Below, one piece after another: positions 47,379 through 55,566 of a DNA stretch of 64,000 bases. The notes beneath the pieces are model-generated. The model was not told where the DNA came from. It worked only from the letters and a program-made list of their open reading frames with translations, and did not search any database. The DNA is taken from assembly GCA_035358715.1 (NCBI GenBank), contig DAOPPX010000007.1, forward strand, positions 1 to 64,000. The letters run 5' to 3'. A program made the translations under genes and the position numbers. Every line of letters begins with the position of its first letter. The first letter of the stretch is position 1. The DNA is from UBA8199 sp035358715 (lineage in GTDB: Bacteria > Verrucomicrobiota > Verrucomicrobiia > Limisphaerales > UBA8199).

Positions 47379-47828
47379 TTAGCTTTTAATTTGACCAGGT
47401 TCTCCTAGTCTCATATCTGGCTGCTTCTCCAGCAGGTCCGCTGCAATTACCAGAACGATATCTGCACGAATAGACGGCTGTGCAGCATTCTCGATGGCCG
47501 TTTCGACATTCCGAAACCGACCCACGTGTGTAGTGCTAAACTGTTGCGGTCCGTCCGGCAGGGAGGATCGATGACAAAGGAAAAGATGAACCTCGCCAGA
47601 ATCCATCGCGGCTCCCGAGTTGGCGCTTTGGCGGTGAGCCGCGAGTTTCCGCTCTTTTCGCGACGGGCGAGCTTGGGTTTCAATTGGCTGAGTTCCCAAC
47701 GGGCTCATGCCCTGCATGGGGGGTTGTCGTTGCGATTCGGGTACCGGCCATGCTGTTGATCCGGTTTCAGGCGGATTACTGAGCGCCAGTCGGTCCGGAG
47801 AAGCTTTCGCATCTATGGTTTCATTCAT
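47379..47828 (-). CDS. Hypothetical protein upstream of the recombinase pair
   Basis: A 149-residue protein. The frame is open further upstream, but ATG 47828 is preceded by an excellent ribosome site (AAGGAGGA, 5 bp before the ATG), which fixes the start. The N-terminal half is polar and Pro/Gln-rich. The C-terminal half (VHLFLCHRSSLPDGPQQF, ETAIENAAQPSIRADIVLVI) looks folded. No family recognised. It lies 39 bp before the serine recombinases on the same strand and probably belongs to that element. Confidence 0.6.
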   Translation of the reverse strand: MNETIDAKASPDRLALSNPPETGSTAWPVPESQRQPPMQGMSPLGTQPIETQARPSRKERKLAAHRQSANSGAAMDSGEVHLFLCHRSSLPDGPQQFSTTHVGRFRNVETAIENAAQPSIRADIVLVIAADLLEKQPDMRLGEPGQIKS

Positions 47829-48017
47829 GGTTCCTCCTTCTCTTGCGCCGCAGTGGTCGAATAACCTCTTCCGGGTTGTGAAGCGTGCGCCTGTCATTCC
47901 CCGTGATGAGGAGGAATATATTGGCGGACCGCGGGTTCCGCCCTCGGGGTGCGCGGTCGTGCTCTTGCGGCGCTTCTTGCCTTCTCCTGGCGCCTCGGAT
48001 CCGGCGCCGTCGGTCAC

Positions 48018-48611
48018 GTTCGGACTGCTTCATTCCTTATCCATTTTAAGACTGGGGAGGGTGCGTTTTCCGGGGAAAGTGGAGGCAAGGCAAGACTGCT
48101 TCTTGCCAAGGAACGCAGTCGGATCTCCAACCAGAGGCGTGCGATGAACGGGCACAAATGCCTCTTACAAACACTATGCGGCGCGGTTTACAGGAAAAGA
48201 GGACGAACGACCATGCGAACTGATAGTGGGCACTCGTTGTTGTGGCGCCAATTCCGGCGACGCTTGGACTCAGGCCAGTGCATCGCCCTGACGGAGGGAA
48301 TCCATCTCACTGTCAGAGCATGGAACCAAATGGGGGAAGTGGTCTGGTACCGCGGAATCTACGTCTCAACCCATCGAGGAGTCGCCCCGACCGAGAGCAA
48401 ATAGATTTGGTGTCTCCATCGCCTCCTCGGCCGATGGAACCAAACCATACCGGCGGTGGTGAAGGGCACCGGGTTTTGGACTGCGCAAACCACCGTGCAG
48501 ATGGCAGAGGCGCCATCCTTGCCGGGGGGCGTCACTCGATATACGCCTCGGCTGACAGACAGACGTCCTCCAACCTGCCTTGGCGGAGTAAATCCAGTGG
48601 TCGCTTGCCTT
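48018..48611. other. Sparse region upstream of the serine-recombinase element
   Basis: Apart from a possible 63-codon gene at 48213-48404 (listed separately), I see only overlapping short frames and no repeats or RNA genes. Confidence 0.35.
48213..48404 (+). CDS. Possible small protein
   Basis: A 63-residue frame beginning MRTDSGHSLLWRQFRRRL, with a purine-rich stretch (GGAAAAGAGGA) upstream. The composition is plausible (hydrophobic LTVRAWNQMGEVVWYRGIYV). No family recognised; could be spurious. Confidence 0.3.
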   Translation: MRTDSGHSLLWRQFRRRLDSGQCIALTEGIHLTVRAWNQMGEVVWYRGIYVSTHRGVAPTESK

Positions 48612-49075
48612 TCAAGCCGCGCTGGGCTTGAAGGAAGAAAAGGATTTTCCCCCACGCATCCAAGCGCTGACCGCGATTGAGCGTTTTGAGCCCGCCTCCA
48701 AGCCCGCAAGTACACGGCTACGCCGGTCGAACTGCCAGCGTGGAAACCGCGCCGCTTGCCTGCTCCCTTCGCGCCACGCGAGTAGTTGGCGCGCTTCAAG
48801 CCGCTTCAACACCACCGTCTTGGAGATGCCGAGCAAGCTGGCCACCTCCCTCGCGGACAAACTTCCCCCTTTTGCTTCGGCAAGCTGCTGCCGGGCCGCT
48901 AGGCCACGGGCCAGTGCCAACGCGAGTTTGTCCTGGCGCGAGGGCTGCGGACCGGTTGAGAGCTCAAAGGCCACACGCGCCAACCGTGCAAGCACAGCCA
49001 GCCCGTGAGTCCTGTGCCGCGGATCACACTGGCAAACTCGTTCACTACAGCTTGCTCGTGTGCGGGCAGTTCCAT
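48612..49075 (-). pseudogene. HTH DNA-binding protein, possibly frameshifted
   Basis: A segment starting at ATG 49075 (MELPAHEQAVVNEFASVIRG) runs in one frame to about 49,005. The downstream frame (LARVAFELSTGPQPSRQDKL...) continues to 48612 with an HTH (SLSAREVASLLGISKTVVLK, RLEARQLLAWREG) and ARFPRWQFD, a pattern seen in HTH/antitoxin-like proteins. The two parts read as one protein if one base is gained or lost near 49,000. An alternative is a shorter intact protein starting at GTG 48995. Low certainty about which. Confidence 0.4.
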
Positions 49076-49308
49076 CGTGCCACTACGGCTTACTCTCTTC
49101 TCCGGGGTCATTGACGCAAGCTGAGGTGCTCCGGGGAATTGAAAATGCTCATGGAACCAGCAGTGCCTCCGGGCATTGCTCCCAGTAGCCTCGGCCCCAT
49201 CGCGTGCCTCCGTGGTTGAAACGTTTCTCTACTCATTAGCTCTGCGCCGGAGCGGGCACCAGTCGGGCTGTCGATGCTCAGGTCCGATGGGCCTTCCCTG
49301 CTGCTGTA

Positions 49309-49494
49309 TCAAGGCATCAGTTTCAACGGCAAGCCGCGCCTCTTCGGGGTCGGATGGGTTGCACCAAGGTCATGGGCTTCCGGGTGCATACACTTGTATT
49401 CACCGCTAGCGAAGTCAGGACCGTAAACGGCATTAACGAAACGAAGGTGCTGGCACGGGTGGCAATAGCGCTCCGTGTGCTTGGCATGTATCAT
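49309..49494 (-). CDS. Small Cys/His-containing protein
   Basis: A 61-residue frame from MIHAKHTERYCHPCQHLRF with CxxC and a later KCMHPEAH, compatible with one zinc site. No family known to me. It sits among other small minus-strand genes of the mobile region. Confidence 0.3.
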   Translation of the reverse strand: MIHAKHTERYCHPCQHLRFVNAVYGPDFASGEYKCMHPEAHDLGATHPTPKRRGLPLKLMP

Positions 49495-49556
49495 CCTCGC
49501 CTCGTCGTTGCCTGCGAAATGGCTTTTCACACCGCCTCAGATCGCCGATGGGTTCG

Positions 49557-50048
49557 TCAGTCCAAGCTGAATAATTCCCGTCGTAACGCGGGGCAGCGCT
49601 TCCACACATCCCATTCCTCATCTCGCGACAAGGTGTGCCAGAGGTTTGGCTGAAGGGCCAGATTCAAGACAAAACGCAGATCGTCCCAAACGGTCATGCG
49701 CCCGCTCGGACTGGAGATTTCATGGGCAAAGGCGGCGCAAAGGAGCCCTTGGTCAAAAGTGAGACTGGTGATCATGAAAGGCCCCATCTCTCTGTTCTCC
49801 AGGTGCCGTGGCAACTGCTGCAGCCATCGGGAAGGCAGTTCCTCCAGCCCATGCGGAATCATGCCCGCGCGTTGGGCGAAGAATTGGCGCGCCTCAACAA
49901 GGATGTCCTCTCGCCAGGAATCTGGCCCGAGCAGTTCAGCGGCAGCCGCCAGGACAGCGGGGGTGATCCTTTGTCTGAGGCCGCAGGCGAGCAAGAGTGC
50001 CTGGACGTGCCCGGCGGAACCCAAGCGGGCGATTTCTGCTGGTTTCAT
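49557..50048 (-). CDS. Hypothetical protein
   Basis: A 163-residue, mostly helical soluble protein (MKPAEIARLGSAGHVQALLL..., LPSRWLQQLPRHLENREM, FVLNLALQPNLWHTLSRDEE). The sequence reads as a genuine protein with balanced composition, but I recognise no domain. It lies near the HTH gene on the same strand; the pair could be a two-component module such as a toxin-antitoxin system (inference only). Confidence 0.5.
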   Translation of the reverse strand: MKPAEIARLGSAGHVQALLLACGLRQRITPAVLAAAAELLGPDSWREDILVEARQFFAQRAGMIPHGLEELPSRWLQQLPRHLENREMGPFMITSLTFDQGLLCAAFAHEISSPSGRMTVWDDLRFVLNLALQPNLWHTLSRDEEWDVWKRCPALRRELFSLD

Positions 50049-50151
50049 GGGCCAAGGCTATCGGCGGCGTTTCTTGGCGCGGCACGTTGCCGCGACGAAA
50101 CCAGCGTAATTGTTCTGCCGACTGCCGACGGTGAAAGCCAATGACGCACTT

Positions 50152-50418
50152 TCATCGGCTGCTTGTTTGACGACATTTGATTTTCGTCCATGCTGACCGC
50201 AGCTTCGCTCGCTCTGCTTCCAACTTTGCCGCCAATCGGCGCAACTCGTCGGCCATGTGCTTGGCTTCACTTGGTGTCAGCCGGCACCGGACCTGTTCGG
50301 CGCGTTCATCCTGAAGCTGCACCAGGACAGATCCCTCACCTTTGAGTTTATTTGCCCTCCGCTTGCCGTGCTGCCTGATAATTTCGGGATTCTTCGAATA
50401 ATCGTAAGGCGGGCTCAT
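50152..50418 (-). CDS. Small basic helical protein
   Basis: An 88-residue frame from MSPPYDYSKNPEIIRQHGKR with a heptad-like C-terminal helix (SEAKHMADELRRLAAKLEAE). High Arg/Lys content suggests nucleic-acid binding. Longer in-frame starts exist to 50478. No family recognised. Confidence 0.4.
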   Translation of the reverse strand: MSPPYDYSKNPEIIRQHGKRRANKLKGEGSVLVQLQDERAEQVRCRLTPSEAKHMADELRRLAAKLEAERAKLRSAWTKIKCRQTSSR

Positions 50419-50526
50419 CCCGACACTGTAGTGGGCGCCTGTGTGACGCGGGTAGGAAGATAGATGGAAGTGCAGCATCTCTAGTCATTCAAATGCATTC
50501 ACACGCATCAAGTCCCCCGTCCTCGG

Positions 50527-51945
50527 TCAGCGCTCCCCCAACTGAGGGAGCTCATCCGCCCGCCATTCCTGGTCCAACCGCAGCCACTCGGGATGCAGGT
50601 CGGGCCAGAAGGAAGCGCGCTTGAGTGGGCGTTGGAAATAATGGGAGTCAAACGCCAGATGCGGTTGCATCTGGTGCATCGCCAGGCCGGCAAATTCAAG
50701 TTGATCTTCCAGGTCGGTGCCCTTGCGGAACTCGACGTTGTTCCAGAGGTTGAACACGCCCATGAACCAGTCCAGTTGCTGGTGGTAATAGCTGCGCATG
50801 AACTGCGGGCCGAGAGTTTTCTCCGACCCGGACTGCTGATTGGAAAGGCAAAGGTTGCCGCCCAACCACGAATGCGTCAGGTGCGTGGCCAGCGGATAGA
50901 CCTCGAAATCCGGACCTTGGGCCAGCTCGTGAACCAGCCGCATGAAGTTGGAGTAGTAAGGCTCAATCCGCTGGTAGAAGTTGTAGCCCCGAATCGCCGC
51001 GTGCCGGGTCTTCAGGGTGAAGCTGGTCAAATTGCCGGGATGGTCCATCTCCAACTCCCATGCCGTGAGCACGATGGCAAAGACGGCCGTTTGCATCTCG
51101 ACCGGGAGTTGGAACGGCAATCCGTCATGAGTGACCACGCCGCGAGCGAGGCAATGGAGATCCTGGAAAGCTCCGCGGTCCATTTTGAGGGTGCGGTTTA
51201 ATTCTGCGTCCAGCGTGGCATACGCACGGGTTTCGGAAACACGCGCCTGTGTCAGTTGGCCGTTGGGAAGTATCGTGCTGCCCAGAATCCGCTGCTGCAA
51301 GGTGATGTCCTCTACCGGATTGGTTAAGGCATTAAAGGGGTAGCCGTAGAAATAATCCGGTCCCTCAAACCTGGCAATCTTGCCCCAAGGGTCCGGCGTC
51401 CCATCAATGAGTGGGAAGCTGCTGCCTCCCACCCATGGAAGGAGATCGGAGAAGATCGGCGCCGGCGCGCGTTGCGCTGAACCGAGCGATGCATCTGGGT
51501 AAAGGTAATTGGCTGGGAACAACTGCACCGGCCCGGCCCATCGCGAGAGCGCCGCAAAATAGTGGAACGCCTCGTCCAATTTGATATGAGGCGCCAAGCT
51601 GTAGCCAAGCTGCGGGGTGACATAGACCAGCGCGGTATGGACGCCGCGCAGCGTTTTGGGCCGCAACTCATTCCAGAGTTGGTAATGGTAACGCAAGTGC
51701 CGGGCGTTGATGGCGATGCCGGTTGCTTGGGATGGGCTTTGGAACCAGGGAGATAGCGCCAAGAGGCTGTTCTCCGACGGCAAACTCTTGAAAAACGGGA
51801 GTTGGGGCACGGCCCGGATTTGTGGGGTGTATTCCCAGTTCTCCAGCTCCGGCCGGGCCTTACGGCCGACACTGGCGACAAGACACTTGTCGGCATGCCA
51901 GCCTGCCGGAAAGACTGTATCGGTGAGGCGTTTACGAAATCCCAT
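50527..51945 (-). CDS. Hypothetical protein, about 472 residues
   Basis: The longest frame begins at 51990, but ATG 51945 (MGFRKRLTDTVFPAGWHADK) avoids overlapping the divergent transglutaminase-like gene. Aromatic-rich and Pro-rich, no signal peptide or membrane helix. Segments such as IAINARHLRYHYQLWNEL, SFPLIDGTPDPWGKIARFEG and SYYHQQLDWFMGVFNLWNN look like an enzyme, but I cannot place it. It is divergent from a cysteine-peptidase-like gene with about five bases between starts, so the two may act together. Confidence 0.55.
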   Translation of the reverse strand: MGFRKRLTDTVFPAGWHADKCLVASVGRKARPELENWEYTPQIRAVPQLPFFKSLPSENSLLALSPWFQSPSQATGIAINARHLRYHYQLWNELRPKTLRGVHTALVYVTPQLGYSLAPHIKLDEAFHYFAALSRWAGPVQLFPANYLYPDASLGSAQRAPAPIFSDLLPWVGGSSFPLIDGTPDPWGKIARFEGPDYFYGYPFNALTNPVEDITLQQRILGSTILPNGQLTQARVSETRAYATLDAELNRTLKMDRGAFQDLHCLARGVVTHDGLPFQLPVEMQTAVFAIVLTAWELEMDHPGNLTSFTLKTRHAAIRGYNFYQRIEPYYSNFMRLVHELAQGPDFEVYPLATHLTHSWLGGNLCLSNQQSGSEKTLGPQFMRSYYHQQLDWFMGVFNLWNNVEFRKGTDLEDQLEFAGLAMHQMQPHLAFDSHYFQRPLKRASFWPDLHPEWLRLDQEWRADELPQLGER

Positions 51946-51950
51946 TCGAG

Positions 51951-52424
51951 GTGGCCATGGGCTATGCGGAAAAGGCATACGACCTGCCATTTGCGACCAC
52001 CAGGTTTCGGTTCGCCATCGAGTCCTGCGACAAGAGCCTCCTCCCGATCACATTCCGGGATTTTCCGTCCGGAAGCTGTGGAGATGCCGCATTGCTCCTG
52101 GGCTGCTACCTGCGGGAGCGAGGTCTGGGTGAATTCGAGCACGTCACCGGAGAGCGTGGCGTTGCCGCGGATGGGACCTGGCAATCGCACGCCTGGCTGG
52201 AGCGGAACGGCGTTTTCGTGGATATCACCTCGGACCAATTCAACGAACTTGCCGAATCGGTGCAAGTTGGCCATCAACGGCACCGCCAGAACACATTCGA
52301 GGTCACCGGCCGGCATCGCGCCGACTTCAGAGCCTACGACGAGCGGACCAGCTCGATCCTCGAAGGCGCCTACAAAAGCATCCTGGGCCAATTCCTGAGC
52401 CCGAAACCGGCCGCTGGCAAATAG
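51951..52424 (+). CDS. Transglutaminase/papain-like cysteine peptidase fold protein
   Basis: A 157-residue protein with the order of a papain-like triad: Cys in FPSGSCGDAALLLGCYL, His in WQSHAWLERNG and Asp in VFVDITSDQF. The spacing fits small transglutaminase-like or peptidase domains used in immunity and polymorphic toxins. No signal peptide. ATG 51957 is an alternative start. It precedes the cut restriction-endonuclease gene by ten bases, so it was part of a plus-strand operon that a recombinase element has truncated. Confidence 0.65.
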   Translation: MAMGYAEKAYDLPFATTRFRFAIESCDKSLLPITFRDFPSGSCGDAALLLGCYLRERGLGEFEHVTGERGVAADGTWQSHAWLERNGVFVDITSDQFNELAESVQVGHQRHRQNTFEVTGRHRADFRAYDERTSSILEGAYKSILGQFLSPKPAAGK

Positions 52425-52433
52425 GGGGGAGAC

Positions 52434-52524
52434 GTGGGGAGGCGCCGAAACGACGATCTCGAGGGGCTCATCGGCCCAATAGCCGTCCTGCTGTTTCTAT
52501 TCGGCGCCGCCATTAGCCTGTCAA
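52434..52524 (+). pseudogene. 5' fragment of a membrane-anchored restriction-endonuclease-like gene
   Basis: A GTG at 52434 preceded by AGGGGGGAGAC (strong ribosome site) starts a peptide VGRRRNDDLEGLIGPIAVL followed by a hydrophobic helix (LLFLFGAAISLS). This resembles the N-terminus of Mrr-type endonucleases with an N-terminal membrane segment. The frame loses meaning near 52,515, where tyrosine recombinase sequence begins, so the gene was truncated by that element. Confidence 0.45.
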
Positions 52525-52770
52525 GTGGGTCTGCGCAAGGCGGGTGGTCGTCGCGGCCCTCGCATACATGACCTGCGGCATTACTTTGCCATACGCACGC
52601 TTCTGAACTGGTATCAGTCTGACGTCGATGTGGAGGCGCACCTGCCCGAGTTGGCCACCTACCTGGGTCACGTGCATGTCCGTGACAGTTATTGGTACCT
52701 GTCGGCGGTGCCCCAACTCCTGAAACTGGCCACGCTGCGCTGGGAACGCGCGGAGAAAGGAGGTAAATGA
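52525..52770 (+). pseudogene. C-terminal fragment of a tyrosine recombinase
   Basis: Only the catalytic C-terminal end remains: GPRIHDLRHYFAIRTLL (HxxR), then YLGHVHVRDSYWYLS (LGH and nucleophile Tyr). The N-terminal half, including the first catalytic Arg, is missing at the junction with the restriction-gene fragment. Its stop overlaps the start of the complete recombinase at 52767, matching the overlapping arrangement of tandem tyrosine recombinases in Tn554-like elements. Confidence 0.8.
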
Positions 52771-53765
52771 GAACCCAGCTCACCTTTTGCGAACTGCTGC
52801 AAGCCTACTTTACCGAGCGGCTCATGCAGGAGCGGGGCGCCAGTCCCCGCACGATTGAGAGTTATCGGGACACTTTCCGTCTATTGATTGCCTTTGCCCA
52901 CCGCTCCCTGAAAAAACCTCCGACGAAACTCACCTTTAACGATCTGGACGCGCCGTTTGTCCTTCAGTTCCTCGGCTACCTGGAAAAGGAGCGCGGCAAC
53001 TCGCCGCGCAGTCGGAACGTCCGCCTGGCAGCGATCCATTCCTTCTTCCACTACGTCGCCCTTCAAGAACCGTCTGCCGCAGGCGTCGCGCAACGTGTCG
53101 TGGCAATCCAGAGCAAACGTTGCCCAAAGAAGCCCGTGGACTTTTTGACGCGGACCGAAAGCGACGCGCTGTTGGACGCGCCGGATCAAACTACCTGGTC
53201 AGGGCGACGTGACCGGACTTTGTTACTGGTCGCATTGCAGACCGGCTTGCGAGCCTCAGAGTTGATCGGGCTTCGGTGTCAGGATGTCGTGCTGGACCTC
53301 GGCGCTCACGTCCGCTGCACTGGCAAAGGACGCAAAACGCGCTGTATCCCATTACGCAACGAGGTTGTTGCCGCCTTGCGCCGCTGGTTGAAGGAACGCA
53401 GCGGACAGCCAACCGATGCGCTTTTTCCAAACGCGCGCGGTCAATCGCTCAGCCGTGATGGGATCGAATACATTCTGTCTCAGCACCTGAGCACCGCAAA
53501 GGTAAAGTGCCCGTCCCTGAAAACCAAGCGTGTCTCCGCCCATGTCCTGCGCCACAGCACCGCAATGAGTCTGCTCCAGAGCGGCGTTGATCGTTCCGTC
53601 ATTGCCTTGTGGCTGGGGCACGAATCCATGGATACGACTCAGATTTACCTGCATGCGAACCTCGAACTGAAAGAATCCGCGCTGGCCAAGACGACGCCAT
53701 TCAAAGGGCGCAACGGTCGTTATCGTCCACCGGAGCAGCTTCTGACCTTCCTCCAGAGCCTCTGA
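52767..53765 (+). CDS. Tyrosine-type site-specific recombinase (XerC/D-like)
   Basis: A 332-residue integrase with an N-terminal SAM-like core-binding domain (1-105; YFTERLMQERGASPRTIESY) and a complete catalytic domain: Arg in QTGLRASELIGL, HVLRHSTAMSLL (HxxR), LWLGHESMDTTQIYLH (LGH, Tyr nucleophile). It should cut and rejoin DNA by a phosphotyrosine link. With the truncated upstream recombinase it forms the end of a Tn554-like recombinase set; the third member is absent. A nested inverted repeat begins at its stop codon. Confidence 0.9.
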   Translation: MRTQLTFCELLQAYFTERLMQERGASPRTIESYRDTFRLLIAFAHRSLKKPPTKLTFNDLDAPFVLQFLGYLEKERGNSPRSRNVRLAAIHSFFHYVALQEPSAAGVAQRVVAIQSKRCPKKPVDFLTRTESDALLDAPDQTTWSGRRDRTLLLVALQTGLRASELIGLRCQDVVLDLGAHVRCTGKGRKTRCIPLRNEVVAALRRWLKERSGQPTDALFPNARGQSLSRDGIEYILSQHLSTAKVKCPSLKTKRVSAHVLRHSTAMSLLQSGVDRSVIALWLGHESMDTTQIYLHANLELKESALAKTTPFKGRNGRYRPPEQLLTFLQSL

Positions 53766-53842
53766 TAATGCCGAGTTGTTGAAGACAAAAACTGGGTGAT
53801 TCCTCAGAAAATCGAGAAATCACCCGGTCAACTCGGCATTAT
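53765..53842. repeat. Nested inverted repeat, candidate recombinase attachment end
   Basis: Outer arms ATAATGCCGAGTTG (53765-53778) and CAACTCGGCATTAT (53829-53842) are a perfect 14-bp inverted repeat. Inside them GGGTGATT (53794-53801) and AATCACCC (53818-53825) form a second perfect pair. The structure starts on the last base of the recombinase stop codon. Two nested core-like sites with unequal spacers look like a recombination site or element terminus. There is no U-tract, which argues against a simple terminator. Confidence 0.75.
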
Positions 53843-53932
53843 TCAGAGCCCGGCCCAATATCCCTGCTCGTTGAGGGCGTCGGCGATTATTTGTTCTGGC
53901 TTGGGCGGAGGTGGTGGCGTTTTGGACATAAA

Positions 53933-54094
53933 TCACATGCCGCTTTCGAGCCCTAGCCACGCGCTGCACGCCGCGTCGGGTGTGGGCAGCACGTGAGCGA
54001 ACGCCTCGCTCAGGAAGTTCTCCTTCGGGGCGTGGCCGTCCCTCGGATGAAAGCGGAAGAGCGCGTTGAACAGATTCGGCGTTGATTCATTCAT
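53933..54094 (-). pseudogene. N-terminal fragment of a possible PD-(D/E)XK-type protein
   Basis: A 53-codon frame MNESTPNLFNALFRFHPRDG... KENFLSEAFAHVLPTPDAA ends abruptly in LGLESGM and stop. The pattern 'small N-terminus, RxGHxPKENFLTEAFA' resembles the first helix of long PD-(D/E)XK-superfamily proteins of defence islands. The rest of the gene is missing, probably removed by the recombinase element whose end lies at 53842. Confidence 0.35.
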
Positions 54095-54522
54095 CGTTTC
54101 GACGGCAACCATAGCAAGGAATGCAATTGGAGGCCACGGCAGATCGCGAGGAGATCCCCGATTCGGTTCCCCCAACTACCGCTTCAGGCTACGCCTTCCG
54201 CTTAGGATGCACGCCTTGAGGGCCAGGTCTGAGGCACATCCGTTTGATCTCACCAACGCCTTCACCGCTCCATCAGCGAGCGTCCACGTTTATCGGATCG
54301 GGCCAAACGAGCGGAATTCCCGTGGATCCGCTGGTCCGGGCAGCGAGGGCCTCCTAATTTGCCAGGCGGTGACTGTTCCCCGAGCAGCCGCGGCAAGCCA
54401 CCTGGCCTGCTGTGGTCAGGTTTTCGCAAAGGGTCCCGGCAGGGGCTCGCCATCTTTCGAGCCACCATCAACTCTCCGGCTCGCGAAGTTGCTAAACCTC
54501 GAACCGGTGGTATCGTGAAACC
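54095..54522. other. Intergenic region before the cupin gene
   Basis: About 430 bp with no recognised gene. A candidate TTG start of the next gene lies at 54523. Confidence 0.35.
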
Positions 54523-55566
54523 TTGAAGGCTCTGGAGCAAATTGTTAACGATCTGCACCCAGGCACCCCCCTACGGGGGCGCCAGTTGCGCCCAGCGCCA
54601 CCATCCACCCTCGACGAGATCCTGAGTCCCATCCCGTACACGGACTTCCTGAGCTGCTATCTGCGAAAGGAGTTTTGCCACATTCCGGGTGATAGAGGTC
54701 GCTTCAGGTTGCTTCTTCCATGGACGACCCTGAGCCAAATCCTTCACGAACACCGACTGGACTACCCCCGGCTTCGCCTAATTCGAAACGGCGAAACCTT
54801 ACCCCCGCAGTCGTACATCGATTATCTGACCGATCGGCGTGGGGCACGGTACACACGCGTGCGAGCTGACGGCCTCGAAAACGAACTTGCGAGAGGCGCG
54901 ATGCTCCACCTTGCGGCGGTTGACGAGTTGAATCCTGAGCTTGCCCGACTCGCTGAATCTATCTCCTCTAAACTTAAGACCACGGTGATGGTCAATGTCT
55001 GCGCGGGCACCCACAACTCCCGTGGATTTGCCACACATTGGGACGGTCATGACGTGCTCGTACTGCAGGTACACGGAAGAAAGCACTGGCGCATTTACGG
55101 GATTACCCAGCCCAGCCCCTTGCGCATAGGCGTTGGCATGGATGCAGGTCCCCAAACTGACAAGCCAACGGTTCCGGTCTGGGAAGGGACGATCGAAGAG
55201 GGAGACTTAATTTACCTCCCCAGAGGCTGTTGGCACTCGGCCGAAGGAACAGCCGACCCCACGCTGCACCTCACGGTAGGAATCATTAATCCAACCGGCC
55301 ACGACTTCCTGACCTGGATCCGTGACACGCTCCTCGAGGAGGAAGTTTTCCGCGCGGATCTACCGGACCTCGATGCGCCCGCGGTGAAAGCCCAGCACGT
55401 TGAGGCCTTGCGCACCGCACTCGCATCCAAATGCACCGTTCAGGCCATGGAACAATTCCTTGCCCTAACCCACGAAAAGAGGACATCTCGTCGTCGGGTG
55501 ACTTTTCCGACCAGTGACACCAACGCAGACGCTTCAGATCCAAAGATGGGCATCAAATTAACATGA
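54523..55566 (+). CDS. JmjC/cupin-4-like Fe(II)/2-oxoglutarate oxygenase
   Basis: A 347-residue protein with the ribosomal-oxygenase-like cupin fold. Iron ligands are visible: His172 and Asp174 in FATHWDGHDVLVLQ and the distal His238 in YLPRGCWHSAEGT. VHGRKHWRIYG follows the first strand as in the family, and the C-terminal third is helical. The expected reaction is hydroxylation of a protein or peptide side chain. The frame opens with TTG at 54523, which is unusual but has no better ATG nearby. Its stop overlaps the next gene (ATGA), so the two products probably cooperate; the substrate may be the partner protein (inference). Confidence 0.75.
   Translation: MKALEQIVNDLHPGTPLRGRQLRPAPPSTLDEILSPIPYTDFLSCYLRKEFCHIPGDRGRFRLLLPWTTLSQILHEHRLDYPRLRLIRNGETLPPQSYIDYLTDRRGARYTRVRADGLENELARGAMLHLAAVDELNPELARLAESISSKLKTTVMVNVCAGTHNSRGFATHWDGHDVLVLQVHGRKHWRIYGITQPSPLRIGVGMDAGPQTDKPTVPVWEGTIEEGDLIYLPRGCWHSAEGTADPTLHLTVGIINPTGHDFLTWIRDTLLEEEVFRADLPDLDAPAVKAQHVEALRTALASKCTVQAMEQFLALTHEKRTSRRRVTFPTSDTNADASDPKMGIKLT

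Noticed and set aside
53765..53842. Nested inverted repeat as a rho-independent terminator
   Set aside because: There is no T-tract after the stem, and two separate nested arm pairs fit a recombination site better.
53933..54522. Possible RiPP precursor peptide upstream of the cupin oxygenase
   Set aside because: I found no short plus-strand frame with a ribosome site and a core-like peptide next to the oxygenase.
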